From: Ruegeria arenilitoris
Lineage (GTDB): Bacteria > Pseudomonadota > Alphaproteobacteria > Rhodobacterales > Rhodobacteraceae
Length of the DNA stretch: 64,000 nucleotides
Assembly (NCBI RefSeq): GCF_013030985.1
Contig: NZ_WPYP01000008.1
Span: 124,001-188,000, forward strand
Direction of reading: 5' to 3'
Shown one piece after another: positions 18,931 through 28,486 of this stretch; positions within the stretch are counted from its first letter, which is position 1, and each line of letters opens with the position of its first letter. A model generated the notes under the pieces. It searched no databases. It had not been told where the DNA came from and saw nothing but the letters and a program-made list of their open reading frames with translations. The position numbers were made by a program, and so were the translations under genes.

Positions 18931-19755
18931 ATGAAAGTTGCAGGATGGGTTTTGGCCGCAGTTGTTGCGACCGCTGGTGTGGCACAAGCACAGGATCAGC
19001 AAACCTTGGCGGATATCCGGCAGGAGCTGACGGTGCTGCATGTGGAAGTTCAGCGCCTTAAGCGTGAGTTTTCGACCACCGGTTCTCCGGCTCCGAACCT
19101 GTCCGGCAGTTCCGTTTTGGAACGGGTAGACGCCATTGAGGCCGAGCTGCAACGTCTGACACGCCAGACCGAACAGTTGAACCAGCGGGTGCAGAATATT
19201 GTGACTGATGGCACCAATCGGATTGGTGACCTGGAATTCCGCCTGGTTGAACTTGAGGGCGGCGATCTGAGCACGCTGGGTGAGACTTCGACCCTTGGTG
19301 GAGATACCCAAATTACCGCAGCGGCGCCTGTTGCCCCGGTCGCACCTGCTGTCACCGCACAGGGAGAGTTGGCTGTCGGCGAGCAAGCGGACTTCGACGC
19401 CGCTGCTCAGGCCTTGGCCGAGGGTAACTTTCAGGCCGCAGCCGATCAGTTTGCGCAGTTCGACACATCGTATCCCGGCAGCCCTCTTGCCCCCGAAGCC
19501 AATCTGAAGCGCGGGCAAGCACTGGAGGGTCTGGGCGACACGCGCGAAGCTGCGCGGGCGTTTCTTGCCAGCTTTACCGGTGATTCCGAAGGCGCATTCG
19601 CGCCCGAGGCCCTTTTTGAACTGGGTGCTGCATTGGGGCGCTTGGGTCAGACCGATCAGGCCTGCATTACCCTGTCCGAGGTTGGGGTGCGCTTTCCGGC
19701 CTCGGCCACAGTTTCCGCCGCCACGCAGGAAATGGCGTCGCTGGGCTGTTCTTGA
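18931..19755 (+). CDS. cpoB: Cell division coordinator CpoB (YbgF)
   Basis: 274 residues. Signal peptide about 1-20 (ending GVAQAQ), then a coiled-coil region (about 25-110) rich in Leu/Gln heptads, an Ala/Pro linker, and C-terminal TPR-type repeats (about 150-274). CpoB coordinates peptidoglycan synthesis with Tol-Pal-driven outer membrane constriction. It is the usual last gene of the tol-pal cluster. Its stop overlaps the TTG start of tilS. Confidence 0.92.
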   Translation: MKVAGWVLAAVVATAGVAQAQDQQTLADIRQELTVLHVEVQRLKREFSTTGSPAPNLSGSSVLERVDAIEAELQRLTRQTEQLNQRVQNIVTDGTNRIGDLEFRLVELEGGDLSTLGETSTLGGDTQITAAAPVAPVAPAVTAQGELAVGEQADFDAAAQALAEGNFQAAADQFAQFDTSYPGSPLAPEANLKRGQALEGLGDTREAARAFLASFTGDSEGAFAPEALFELGAALGRLGQTDQACITLSEVGVRFPASATVSAATQEMASLGCS

Positions 19756-21005
19756 CCGACCAGGCCGATACGCTTCGATCCGAACTCCGCGCGCGGCTGC
19801 CTGACCGGTTGCCGCCGCGTCTGGGTGTCGCCGTCTCGGGCGGAGGAGATTCGGTCGCTCTGCTGCACTTGCTGCATGACATCACGCAGACCGAACAGAC
19901 CCGGCTGTTTGCCGCCACGGTAAATCACGGATTGCGCCCCGAAGCGGCCGCCGAGGCCGATCAGGTGGCCGAACTGGCCACACGTCTGGGTATCGCCCAT
20001 GAAACGCTGTTGTGGCAGGGTTGGGATGGCGCGGGAAACCTGCAGGATCAGGCGCGGCAGGCGCGATACCGGTTGTTGACCGACTGGGCGCGGCGCAATG
20101 ACATCCCGGCGATCGCTCTGGGCCATACTGCGGATGATCAGGCCGAAACGGTGCTGATGCGGTTGGGCCGGGCGGCAGGTGTCAGTGGCCTTTCGGGTAT
20201 GCCTGACGCGCGGGATCAAAACGGGGTCACGCTGCTGCGTCCGATGCTGGGGATCACCCGGCAAGACTTGCGAGACTACTTGTCAGGGCTTGGTGAGGGC
20301 TGGATCGAAGACCCTTCGAATCACGACCAGAAATTCGACCGGATCAAGGCGCGTGAGGCGCTGACGGGGCTTGGGGCGCTTGGGATTTCTGCACAATCTT
20401 TGGCCCGGGTTGCTGAAAATCTTGCACAAGCGCGTGAGGCGCTGGCCCGCTATACGCAGGAATCCGCACGCAAGTGCGCCACAGTCGATGGCGGGGATGT
20501 CTATATTGACCGTAACAGTTTCGGACTGCTTCCAATGGAAATCCAAAGGCGGCTGGTCGTCGGCATCATTGCCTGGATTGCGGGGCAGGGCTATCCGCCG
20601 CGCGGGACGGCCGTCGATCAGGCCGCTACCGCTGTTCGGGAAGGGCAGACGCTGACCCTAGCGGGCTGTCTGCTGATCCCGCATAAGGATAAAATGTGGT
20701 TTTGCAGAGAGCTAAACGCTGTGGCGACGGAAACCGCCGCGCCGCAAGAAGTCTGGGATGACCGCTGGGTTTTGACCGGACCGCGGGCCGCAGGCGCCGA
20801 GATCCGCGCACTGGGACAGGCCGGTTTGCCGCAGGTGCCCGAGTGGCGTGCCTTGGGCAAACCGCGTCAGGCGCTGTTGTCCTCGCCTGCGGTTTGGAGC
20901 GGGCAAAACCTGCTGGCAGCACCTCTGGCCGATTATTCAAATGGTTGGTCGGTTGATTTCGCCCCGCATAGAGCCGAGTTTTACTCTTCTCTTTTATCGC
21001 ATTGA
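19752..21005 (+). CDS. tilS: tRNA(Ile) lysidine synthase TilS
   Basis: 417 residues. N-terminal PP-loop ATPase with SGGGDS at 29-34 and a conserved GHTADDQAET motif. TilS adds lysine to C34 of the CAU-anticodon isoleucine tRNA, allowing AUA decoding. It starts at TTG 19752, overlapping the cpoB stop, so it depends on coupling. The C-terminal region is less conserved, as usual in the family. tilS directly before ftsH is a widely conserved order. Confidence 0.92.
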   Translation: MTDQADTLRSELRARLPDRLPPRLGVAVSGGGDSVALLHLLHDITQTEQTRLFAATVNHGLRPEAAAEADQVAELATRLGIAHETLLWQGWDGAGNLQDQARQARYRLLTDWARRNDIPAIALGHTADDQAETVLMRLGRAAGVSGLSGMPDARDQNGVTLLRPMLGITRQDLRDYLSGLGEGWIEDPSNHDQKFDRIKAREALTGLGALGISAQSLARVAENLAQAREALARYTQESARKCATVDGGDVYIDRNSFGLLPMEIQRRLVVGIIAWIAGQGYPPRGTAVDQAATAVREGQTLTLAGCLLIPHKDKMWFCRELNAVATETAAPQEVWDDRWVLTGPRAAGAEIRALGQAGLPQVPEWRALGKPRQALLSSPAVWSGQNLLAAPLADYSNGWSVDFAPHRAEFYSSLLSH

Positions 21006-21081
21006 ACATGCTTGAATCATCTCTATTTTATAGGACAACACGGCAGACCCCCACCTGCCGAAATCTTTTGGGAGATTTTCC

Positions 21082-22998
21082 TTGGGCAACGCTCGTAACA
21101 TCGCCTTCTGGGTCGTTCTGTTTCTGCTGATCCTCGCACTATTCAATTTCTTCAGCGGTCAGGGCGGAACACTTCAGAGCAATGAAAAAACCTATTCCGA
21201 TTTTGTCACCGCTGTTGAAGGCGGCGAAGTCAAGAATGTGACGCTGGATGGTGAGCAGATTCGCTATACCACCCAAAGCGGCGCAAACTATGTCACCATC
21301 AAGCCCGGCGATGCCGAGGTCACCCAGTTGCTGATCAGGGAAAATATCCCTGTTCAGGCGGTGAAACAGCAGCAATCCGGATTCCAGTCCTTCCTGATCA
21401 CGTTGCTGCCCTTCCTGCTGCTGATCGGTGTCTGGATTTATTTCATGAATCGGATGCAGGGTGGCGGCAAAGGTGGCGCGATGGGCTTTGGCAAGTCCAA
21501 GGCGAAGATGCTGACTGAAAAGCATGGCCGTGTGACCTTTGACGACGTTGCAGGCATCGACGAGGCCAAGGAAGAGTTGGAAGAGATTGTTGAGTTCCTG
21601 CGCAATCCGCAGAAATTCTCGCGTCTCGGCGGCAAAATCCCGAAAGGCGCGCTGCTGGTGGGTCCTCCGGGCACCGGTAAGACGCTGCTGGCCCGTGCGA
21701 TTGCGGGTGAGGCGGGCGTGCCGTTCTTCACCATCTCGGGCTCGGATTTTGTTGAGATGTTCGTGGGTGTGGGTGCATCCCGTGTGCGCGACATGTTCGA
21801 ACAGGCCAAGAAGAACGCGCCTTGTATCGTCTTTATCGACGAGATCGACGCCGTGGGTCGCCATCGTGGCGCCGGTTACGGCGGTGGGAACGACGAACGC
21901 GAACAGACCCTCAATCAGTTGTTGGTCGAGATGGACGGGTTCGAAGCCAATGAAGGCGTGATCATTCTGGCCGCAACCAACCGTAAGGATGTCCTGGACC
22001 CCGCGCTGCTGCGTCCCGGCCGGTTTGACCGTCAGGTCACCGTCGGCAACCCGGACATCAAAGGCCGCGAGAAGATTTTGGGTGTGCACGCGCGCAAGAC
22101 GCCTCTGGGCCCCGATGTCGATTTGCGCATCATTGCGCGTGGTACGCCAGGCTTCTCGGGCGCCGATCTGGCCAACCTCGTGAACGAGGCCGCGCTGATG
22201 GCCGCGCGTGTGGGTCGTCGTTTTGTCACCATGGAAGACTTTGAGAACGCCAAGGACAAGGTGATGATGGGGGCCGAGCGCCGTTCGATGGTGCTGACCC
22301 AGGATCAGAAGGAAAAAACGGCTTATCACGAATCCGGCCATGCGGTGGTCGGTATGACGCTGCCGCTCTGCGATCCGGTTTACAAAGCAACAATCATTCC
22401 GCGCGGTGGCGCGTTGGGCATGGTTGTCAGCCTGCCTGAGATGGATCAGTTGAACTATCACCGTGACGAGTGTGAGCAGAAGCTGGCCATGACCATGGCT
22501 GGTAAAGCCGCCGAGGTGATCAAATACGGTGAAGATCACGTCTCGAACGGCCCGGCCGGTGACATCATGCAGGCCAGCCAGTTGGCGCGGGCCATGGTGA
22601 TGCGCTGGGGTATGTCGGACAAGGTCGGCAACATCGACTATGCCGAGGCGCACGAGGGATATCAGGGCAACACTGCCGGTTTCTCGGTCTCCGCTCATAC
22701 TAAAGAGTTGATCGAGGAAGAGGTGAAACGCCTGATCCAGCAGGGATACGAGCGTGCCCACCAGATCCTGACCGAAAAGAACGAAGAATGGGAGCGTCTG
22801 GCCCAAGGCCTGCTGGAATATGAGACCCTGACCGGAGACGAGATCAAGCGCGTCATGAACGGGGAATCGCCCAGCGAGGGTGATGACGAAGGTGACAAGC
22901 CGGATGAAGGCAACGCCCCCAGCGTGACCGCGATTCCGAAGACCAAGGTCAAGAAGTCTCCGCCTGATGGCGGGATGGAGCCGGAACCTTCGGCATAA
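21082..22998 (+). CDS. ftsH: ATP-dependent zinc metalloprotease FtsH
   Basis: 638 residues, full length. Two membrane segments (about 6-24 and 103-121) flank a periplasmic domain, followed by an AAA+ module with Walker A GPPGTGKT at 194-201 and the zinc protease motif HESGH at 416-420. FtsH degrades membrane and short-lived regulatory proteins. It starts at TTG 21082 after GGGAG. A strong terminator follows the gene. Confidence 0.97.
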   Translation: MGNARNIAFWVVLFLLILALFNFFSGQGGTLQSNEKTYSDFVTAVEGGEVKNVTLDGEQIRYTTQSGANYVTIKPGDAEVTQLLIRENIPVQAVKQQQSGFQSFLITLLPFLLLIGVWIYFMNRMQGGGKGGAMGFGKSKAKMLTEKHGRVTFDDVAGIDEAKEELEEIVEFLRNPQKFSRLGGKIPKGALLVGPPGTGKTLLARAIAGEAGVPFFTISGSDFVEMFVGVGASRVRDMFEQAKKNAPCIVFIDEIDAVGRHRGAGYGGGNDEREQTLNQLLVEMDGFEANEGVIILAATNRKDVLDPALLRPGRFDRQVTVGNPDIKGREKILGVHARKTPLGPDVDLRIIARGTPGFSGADLANLVNEAALMAARVGRRFVTMEDFENAKDKVMMGAERRSMVLTQDQKEKTAYHESGHAVVGMTLPLCDPVYKATIIPRGGALGMVVSLPEMDQLNYHRDECEQKLAMTMAGKAAEVIKYGEDHVSNGPAGDIMQASQLARAMVMRWGMSDKVGNIDYAEAHEGYQGNTAGFSVSAHTKELIEEEVKRLIQQGYERAHQILTEKNEEWERLAQGLLEYETLTGDEIKRVMNGESPSEGDDEGDKPDEGNAPSVTAIPKTKVKKSPPDGGMEPEPSA

Positions 22999-23006
22999 CG
23001 ACATCA

Positions 23007-23036
23007 GACCCGGGCAAAGTCCCGGGTCTTTTTTTC
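23007..23036 (+). terminator. Intrinsic terminator of ftsH
   Basis: An 8-bp perfect stem GACCCGGG/CCCGGGTC with loop CAAAGT is followed by a T-rich run, 8 bases after the ftsH stop. Confidence 0.9.
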
Positions 23037-23099
23037 TTTCCAATCCGGATCGGCTGCCCTCTAGTGCCAGGCGAAGGAACGTCAGCGAAAGGGGCGAAA

Positions 23100-23675
23100 A
23101 TGCCGGTGATGCGCGAGACTGAATATCGCGGCGAGGTGGTCTGGCTGGGCCATGTTCCCGTCGGCGGTTCGATCAGGGCCAACGCGGTCAGTGCGCTGGA
23201 CCTTGGCTTTGCCGGGGATCGCGGCGCGCGGCATGAAGGGGTGAACCGGGCCTCCTGCGTGCGGATGAAGAACCTCTACCCCCAGGGCACGGAAATCCGC
23301 AATGTCCGGCAGCTGTCGGTGCTGTCCGCAGAAGAGATCGAGGCGACGGCGCAAGAGATGGCGCTGGGTCAACTGGACCCGTCCTTTCTGGGTGCCAGTA
23401 TCGTGTTGCGGGGTATTCCCGATTTTACCCACATCCCACCCTCTTCACGGCTGCAGGTTGCGGGCGGTATCACCATCACCGTTGATATGGAAAACCGCCC
23501 CTGTGTGATCCCCGGTCGTGAAATCGAAGCGGATCTTCCCGGGCATGGCGCCGCATTTAAACCAGCCGCACAGGGGCGGCGCGGTGTCACAGCATGGGTC
23601 GAACGGCCGGGTGAGTTGAAACTGGGCGACCGGATGACCCTTTTTGTGCCGGATCAGAGGGCGTGGGCACCATAA
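23100..23675 (+). CDS. MOSC domain protein
   Basis: 191 residues from ATG 23100, which has AAGGGG just upstream. The MOSC (molybdenum cofactor sulfurase C-terminal) fold is suggested by GDRGARHEG, by the conserved cysteine in MENRPCVIPGREIE, and by the terminal WVERPGELKLGDRMTLFVP. MOSC proteins bind sulfur or molybdenum cofactor for transfer or oxidoreduction. It lacks the N-terminal beta-barrel of YcbX-type enzymes and the NifS domain of sulfurases. It stands alone between ftsH and fhs; substrate unknown. Confidence 0.82.
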   Translation: MPVMRETEYRGEVVWLGHVPVGGSIRANAVSALDLGFAGDRGARHEGVNRASCVRMKNLYPQGTEIRNVRQLSVLSAEEIEATAQEMALGQLDPSFLGASIVLRGIPDFTHIPPSSRLQVAGGITITVDMENRPCVIPGREIEADLPGHGAAFKPAAQGRRGVTAWVERPGELKLGDRMTLFVPDQRAWAP

Positions 23676-23790
23676 ACGGAGATTGTTTCCGATCTGAAAC
23701 TGATGAAATGACGCTACGCCGTTTCGCAGCACAATTATGTCGGAATCCACAACCATCCGATCGGTACACAACGGTATGGGTTGCGCAGCG

Positions 23791-23811
23791 CCGACGCATC
23801 GCGTCGGTTTT
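23791..23811 (+). promoter_or_regulatory. Hairpin with T run in the fhs leader
   Basis: A perfect 7-bp stem CCGACGC-ATC-GCGTCGG followed by TTTT lies 30 bases upstream of the fhs start. It resembles a short intrinsic terminator or attenuator. The preceding MOSC gene ends over 100 bases earlier, so it may simply end that message, or it may regulate fhs. Confidence 0.45.
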
Positions 23812-23840
23812 GCACGGCATTCAATCAGGGACCCTGCCCA

Positions 23841-25517
23841 ATGAGCTACAAATCCGACATCGAAATCGCCCGCGAAGCGAACAAGAAGCCGATCCAGGAA
23901 ATCGGTGCCAAGATCGGCATCGATTCCGCCGATCTGCTGCCCTATGGCCACGACAAAGCGAAAGTCAGCCAGGACTTCATCAACTCGGTTCAGGACCGTG
24001 AAGACGGCAAGCTGATCCTGGTCACCGCGATCAACCCGACCCCAGCGGGTGAAGGTAAAACCACCACCACCGTTGGTCTGGGCGACGGCCTGAACCGCAT
24101 CGGCAAGAACGCGATGATCTGTATCCGCGAAGCCTCGCTTGGCCCGAACTTCGGCATGAAGGGCGGCGCTGCAGGTGGCGGTTACGCACAGGTTGTTCCG
24201 ATGGAAGAAATGAACCTGCACTTCACAGGTGACTTCCACGCCATCACCTCGGCCCACTCGCTGCTGTCGGCGATGATCGACAACCACATCTACTGGGGCA
24301 ACGAGTGCGAAATCGACGTGCGCCGTGTTGCATGGCGCCGTGTGGTCGACATGAACGACCGCGCACTGCGCACCATCACCGCCTCGCTGGGTGGCGTGTC
24401 GAACGGCTTCCCGCGTGAAGCAGGCTTTGACATCACCGTGGCGTCCGAAGTCATGGCGATCCTGTGTCTGGCAAACGACCTGAAAGACCTGGAAAAGCGT
24501 CTGGGCGACATCATTGTTGCGTATCGCCGCGACAAAACTCCGGTTTACTGCCGCGACATCAAGGCCGAAGGCGCAATGACCGTTCTGCTGAAAGACGCAA
24601 TGCAGCCTAACCTGGTGCAGACGCTGGAAAACAACCCGGCCTTCGTCCACGGCGGCCCTTTCGCGAACATCGCACACGGCTGTAACTCTGTCATCGCGAC
24701 CAAGACCGCTCTTAAAGTCGCTGACTATGTCGTGACCGAAGCCGGTTTCGGTGCCGACCTGGGTGCCGAGAAGTTCATGAACATCAAGTGCCGCAAAGCA
24801 GGCATCGCGCCGTCGGCAGTTGTTCTGGTTGCCACCGTGCGCGCGATGAAAATGAACGGCGGCGTTGCCAAGGCCGATCTGGGTGCAGAAAACGTTGAAG
24901 CAGTTCAGTCGGGCTGTGCCAACCTGGGCCGCCACATCGAGAACGTGAAGTCCTTCGGTGTTCCGGTTGTTGTCGCCATCAACCACTTCGTCACCGACAC
25001 CGACGCCGAAGTGCAGGCGGTCAGCGACTATTGTGGTGAGCACGGCGTCGAGGCGGTTCTGTCGCGTCACTGGGAACTGGGCTCGGAAGGCTCCGCCCCG
25101 CTGGCAGAAAAAGTTGTCGAAATCGTCGAAGGTGGCAGCGCCAACTTCTCGCCAATCTACCCGGACGACATGCCGCTGTTCGAGAAGATCGAAACCATCG
25201 CCAAGCGCATCTACCGCGCTGACGAGGTGCTGGCCGACAACAAAATCCGCAATCAGCTGCGCGAGTGGGAAGATGCCGGCTATGGTAACCTGCCGGTCTG
25301 CATGGCGAAAACCCAGTACAGCTTCTCGACCGACCCGACGCTGCGCGGCGCGCCCACCGGCCACTCGGTTCCGGTACGTGAAGTTCGCCTGTCCGCAGGT
25401 GCTGGCTTCATCGTGGTTGTTTGCGGTGAGATCATGACCATGCCCGGTCTGCCGCGCAAACCGGCTGCGGAAACCATCTGCCTCAATGACGCAGGTGAGA
25501 TCGAGGGCTTGTTCTAA
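23841..25517 (+). CDS. fhs: Formate-tetrahydrofolate ligase
   Basis: 558 residues from ATG 23841; an upstream in-frame start at 23781 would add an unconserved leader. The nucleotide-binding loop [11 protein letters not shown] spans 67-77. The enzyme makes 10-formyl-tetrahydrofolate from formate, ATP and tetrahydrofolate; in roseobacters it works with FolD in oxidising methyl groups from DMSP and methylated amines. Codon use is strongly biased to C-ending and GAA/AAC-type codons, unlike neighbours, suggesting high expression. Confidence 0.97.
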   Translation: MSYKSDIEIAREANKKPIQEIGAKIGIDSADLLPYGHDKAKVSQDFINSVQDREDGKLILVTAINPTPAGEGKTTTTVGLGDGLNRIGKNAMICIREASLGPNFGMKGGAAGGGYAQVVPMEEMNLHFTGDFHAITSAHSLLSAMIDNHIYWGNECEIDVRRVAWRRVVDMNDRALRTITASLGGVSNGFPREAGFDITVASEVMAILCLANDLKDLEKRLGDIIVAYRRDKTPVYCRDIKAEGAMTVLLKDAMQPNLVQTLENNPAFVHGGPFANIAHGCNSVIATKTALKVADYVVTEAGFGADLGAEKFMNIKCRKAGIAPSAVVLVATVRAMKMNGGVAKADLGAENVEAVQSGCANLGRHIENVKSFGVPVVVAINHFVTDTDAEVQAVSDYCGEHGVEAVLSRHWELGSEGSAPLAEKVVEIVEGGSANFSPIYPDDMPLFEKIETIAKRIYRADEVLADNKIRNQLREWEDAGYGNLPVCMAKTQYSFSTDPTLRGAPTGHSVPVREVRLSAGAGFIVVVCGEIMTMPGLPRKPAAETICLNDAGEIEGLF

Positions 25518-25574
25518 GCCGCCGAATAGGACATCTCGTGGTCCGGGGAATCCCCGGGCCATGAGGAGATCGCG

Positions 25575-25880
25575 ATGCCCACTCTGACACCTCCGCAAGA
25601 CTGCACAACGATGCAGGACCTGCGGGCTCAGATCGATAAGCTGGACCGCCAACTGATCCAAATGTTGGTGACGCGCGCAAGTTACATTGACCGCGCGTCC
25701 GAGCTGAAACCGGGCGAGGGCTTGCCCGCCCGCATCCCGGATCGCGTCGAAGAAGTGGTACAACGTGTGCGCGCAAGCTCTGCCGAGTTGGGAATGGATC
25801 CGGATTTGGCCGAGAGAATGTGGCGCATATTGATCGACTGGTCGATTGCACGTGAGGAACGTGTTCTCGGCCCGGACTGA
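25575..25880 (+). CDS. AroQ-type chorismate mutase, PchB-like
   Basis: 101 residues, a single AroQ helical domain. Pattern: [18 protein letters not shown] at the start, R in VTRAS, K in [15 protein letters not shown], and a terminal [11 protein letters not shown]. This looks closer to isochorismate pyruvate lyase PchB (start with PEDC, then ERV and HWYIAEQ) than to E. coli PheA mutase. Such enzymes rearrange chorismate to prephenate, or split isochorismate to salicylate. It lies between fhs and folD in the same direction; ATG 25575 follows GAGGAG. The actual reaction is uncertain. Confidence 0.75.
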   Translation: MPTLTPPQDCTTMQDLRAQIDKLDRQLIQMLVTRASYIDRASELKPGEGLPARIPDRVEEVVQRVRASSAELGMDPDLAERMWRILIDWSIAREERVLGPD

Positions 25881-25885
25881 ATGAC

Positions 25886-25915
25886 CGGGCGCTTCATGCG
25901 CCCGATCCGTTTTTT
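25886..25915 (+). terminator. Intrinsic terminator between chorismate mutase gene and folD
   Basis: Stem CGGGCGC-TTCAT-GCGCCCG followed, after five bases, by six T residues. It lies 19 bases before the folD start, so it probably attenuates rather than separates the two genes. Confidence 0.6.
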
Positions 25916-25933
25916 GAAAGAAGGGATCAAAGG

Positions 25934-26824
25934 ATGGTAGCCCAGGTTATCGACGGCAAGGCCTTTGCGGCCAAGGTGCGTGCGCAAGTGGCCGATCAGG
26001 TCGCAAAGCTGAAAGAAGAAAACGGCATTACCCCTGGCCTGGCCGTGGTTCTGGTCGGCGAAGACCCGGCCAGCCAGGTCTATGTGCGCTCCAAGGGCAA
26101 GATGACCGTCGAAGTCGGCATGAACTCGTATGAGCACAAGCTGGATGTCGACACCTCTGAGGAAGACCTGCTGGCGCTGGTCGATAAGCTGAACAACGAC
26201 CCGGCGGTTCACGGTATTCTGGTACAGCTTCCGCTCCCCAAGCACCTGAACGAGGATCTGGTGATCAACTCGATCGACCCGGCCAAGGACGTGGACGGCT
26301 TCCACATCTCGAACGTGGGCCTGCTGGGCACCGGTCAGAAATCGATGGTTCCCTGCACCCCGCTGGGCTGCCTGATGATGCTTCGCGACCATCACGGCTC
26401 GCTGTCGGGCATGGACGCGGTTGTTATCGGTCGCTCGAACATCGTGGGCAAGCCGATGGCGCAACTGCTGCTGGGTGACAGCTGCACCGTGACTATCGCG
26501 CATTCGCGCACCAAAGACCTGCCGGACGTTGTGCGCCGCGCTGACATCGTTGTCGCCGCTGTTGGCCGCCCCGAGATGGTTCCGGGCGACTGGATCAAGG
26601 AAGGCGCCACCGTGATCGACGTGGGCATCAACCGTATCGAGCGTGACGGCAAGAACAAACTGGTCGGTGACGTCGACTACGCCAGCGCGGCCGAGCGTGC
26701 AGGCGCAATCACCCCGGTTCCGGGTGGCGTTGGTCCGATGACCATTGCCTGCCTGCTGGCCAACACCCTGACCGCCTGCTGCCGCGTAAACGGCCTGCCA
26801 GAGCCCGAGGGCCTGACTGCCTGA
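25934..26824 (+). CDS. folD: Bifunctional methylenetetrahydrofolate dehydrogenase / methenyltetrahydrofolate cyclohydrolase
   Basis: 296 residues. The catalytic Tyr-x3-Lys motif is Y50-VRS-K54. Further FolD signatures are [23 protein letters not shown] for NADP binding, and [10 protein letters not shown] near the C-terminus. It interconverts methylene-, methenyl- and 10-formyl-tetrahydrofolate, linking directly to the product of Fhs. Same direction as fhs, with similarly optimised codons. A terminator-like hairpin follows. Confidence 0.97.
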   Translation: MVAQVIDGKAFAAKVRAQVADQVAKLKEENGITPGLAVVLVGEDPASQVYVRSKGKMTVEVGMNSYEHKLDVDTSEEDLLALVDKLNNDPAVHGILVQLPLPKHLNEDLVINSIDPAKDVDGFHISNVGLLGTGQKSMVPCTPLGCLMMLRDHHGSLSGMDAVVIGRSNIVGKPMAQLLLGDSCTVTIAHSRTKDLPDVVRRADIVVAAVGRPEMVPGDWIKEGATVIDVGINRIERDGKNKLVGDVDYASAAERAGAITPVPGGVGPMTIACLLANTLTACCRVNGLPEPEGLTA

Positions 26825-26849
26825 TCCTCAGAGCATGGTAAGCTTTATT

Positions 26850-26888
26850 GGGCCGAGAGATGGATACATCCCTCGGCTCAATTGTTTC
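26850..26888 (+). terminator. Probable terminator after folD
   Basis: Imperfect stem GCCGAG-A-GATG / CATC-C-CTCGGC with loop GATA lies about 27 bases after folD. Its tail is only moderately T-rich. Confidence 0.55.
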
Positions 26889-27029
26889 AATATCCTCGCG
26901 TAAAGTTTTAAATCTCGGGGTTTGAATGTGTCGGGTTCAATGATAAACAAGTGAATCCAGCCGGTTACGTTGTGTGTTTGCGAGTCTCCGGGGTTTGTGC
27001 TGGGCCCCTAGGCTTATTGTTGAGTAGGT

Positions 27030-27776
27030 ATGAACAAAATACTGAGCCCAATTCTGGCCGGGGCCACGTTGCGCAAAGTGATCGCCGTCCTTGTTTTTCC
27101 ACCTTTGTTGGCCTCTGCTTTTCAACCGTTCTCAGCCATTGACCTGACCTATTCTCAACGCCTGGTGTTTTGGGTCGGGGTCGTGGTGCTGGCTTTGTGT
27201 GTGACACGGCTCGCCAGACAAGTGACACGGACCTGTTTTTCAGGTGTCCATTTTTCCTGGCGCGATACCGCGTTGGTTCTGGTCAACCTGGCGCTATTCG
27301 TTCCGGCCCTGTGGGTGTTGTCTTACTTGTTGATCACCTTCAATGGGCAACAGGCCCCCGGTTTCCTGTCGGTAGCTCCGTACGGGGCGCTGTTCGTCAC
27401 TGGGCTGGTGCTGGTACAGGGGCACAGACAGGCAGACTTTCCGACGGAAGAGGCTGAGCCCGTGCGGCCGCGGCTGGCAAAGCGACTGCCGGAAACGTTC
27501 CAAGGTCAGATTTATCGTCTGACTGTCCGGGATCACGCTGTTGATGTTGTGACATCCGAGGGAACCTTCACCATCCGGTCCCGCTTTAGCGATGCGATCG
27601 CCGAGATGGAGCCAGTGCCGGGCCATTGTACGCACCGTTCGCATTGGGTGGTGGATGAGGCCATCGCCGGGGTCGAACGGCAGAGTGGCAAGACCTTTTT
27701 GCGGCTGAAGAACGGTGACTTGGTTTCGGTCAGCCGAAAATACAAACCGATGTTGGAACAGGATGGCCTCATCTGA
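27030..27776 (+). CDS. Membrane-anchored LytTR DNA-binding protein
   Basis: 248 residues. The N-terminal half has about four hydrophobic segments (roughly 15-35, 45-62, 78-103 and 108-127). The C-terminal about 100 residues fit a LytTR DNA-binding domain: a beta-rich region (IYRLTVRDHAVDVVTSEGT) and the family pattern HRSHWVVDEAIAGVERQSGK followed by LKNGDLVSVSRKY. LytTR proteins usually regulate exported-product or surface genes. There is no response-regulator receiver and no adjacent histidine kinase, so it would sense through its membrane part. It is convergent with pdeM, 6 bases apart. Confidence 0.8.
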   Translation: MNKILSPILAGATLRKVIAVLVFPPLLASAFQPFSAIDLTYSQRLVFWVGVVVLALCVTRLARQVTRTCFSGVHFSWRDTALVLVNLALFVPALWVLSYLLITFNGQQAPGFLSVAPYGALFVTGLVLVQGHRQADFPTEEAEPVRPRLAKRLPETFQGQIYRLTVRDHAVDVVTSEGTFTIRSRFSDAIAEMEPVPGHCTHRSHWVVDEAIAGVERQSGKTFLRLKNGDLVSVSRKYKPMLEQDGLI

Positions 27777-27782
27777 GCCAGC

Positions 27783-28445
27783 TCACCTTGGCATCGGAAT
27801 GATTTGCGGCTGGTGGCCGGTCAGGATGGCCATGGCCCGGTCGCCCATCAATGCGTTCAACGCGTGATCCGAACTGCGCAGCCCGCCGGTATAGGTGCCA
27901 TAGGCGGGCAGGATCAGCCGCGTCTGGTCTACCAGAAAGGCCGGGCGGGTGATCGCGCGCCCGCGTGCCCGCAATCGGGCTTTCGGGTGATAGTGGCCGG
28001 ACACTTCAGCCCTGGCCTCTGCCTGGGTGATATGTCGGAAGGTCAGTGGGCCGATATTGCATTCAGACAAGTGTGTCCCGCCCAGATCAATCGGGCCGGG
28101 GTCGTGGTTGCCTTCGATCCAGATCCACCTCCGCCCGGCTTGTAGGGCAGTGATATCCCGTTTCTCAGCCATTCCCATGGCCATCGAGGCATCCAGATCG
28201 TCAAAGCTGTCGCCCAAACAGACCACGGTGCCTGGGTTGGTTCGGGTAATGTCAGCAGTCAGACGGGTCAACGTGTCTTGACTGTCATAAGGCGGCAAGG
28301 CGGGGCCTCCACGCCGGGCGATGCGCTCGGATTTTCCAAAGTGCAGGTCAGAGACACAGAGCAGCTTCTGCTCGGGCCACCAGAGCGCCCCGGACCCCAG
28401 AGCGCTGAGGGCCTGCCCCGCAAAAGAAAACGTAATGCTGTTCAT
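27783..28445 (-). CDS. pdeM: Ligase-associated DNA damage response endonuclease PdeM
   Basis: 220 residues, calcineurin-like metallophosphoesterase. Metal motifs are D33-L-H35 in VSDLHFGKSER, GDSFDD from residue 78, and GNHD at 112-115, with a later GHYHPKARLR. PdeM-type proteins are found beside a DEXH helicase, an ATP-dependent DNA ligase and an exonuclease in many bacteria. Here it follows the helicase gene after 41 bases on the same strand. Role in DNA repair is inferred from this association. Confidence 0.85.
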   Translation of the reverse strand: MNSITFSFAGQALSALGSGALWWPEQKLLCVSDLHFGKSERIARRGGPALPPYDSQDTLTRLTADITRTNPGTVVCLGDSFDDLDASMAMGMAEKRDITALQAGRRWIWIEGNHDPGPIDLGGTHLSECNIGPLTFRHITQAEARAEVSGHYHPKARLRARGRAITRPAFLVDQTRLILPAYGTYTGGLRSSDHALNALMGDRAMAILTGHQPQIIPMPR

Positions 28446-28486
28446 GATCCGTTCTTTGCGCGTTTCGATCCGGGGCGCAAGCGGTA

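Noticed and set aside
21139..23043. Minus-strand open frame of 634 codons opposite ftsH
   Set aside because: Antisense to FtsH, which has all its motifs; the mirror frame has no recognisable family and no ribosome site.
23676..23840. Tetrahydrofolate riboswitch before fhs
   Set aside because: No recognisable consensus of the known tetrahydrofolate riboswitch classes could be found by eye; only a simple hairpin is supported.
23445..25763. Very long minus-strand open frame (772 codons) opposite fhs
   Set aside because: It is antisense to a clearly identified enzyme, is rich in His/Arg/Val/Gln without domain patterns, and arises from the strong codon bias of fhs.
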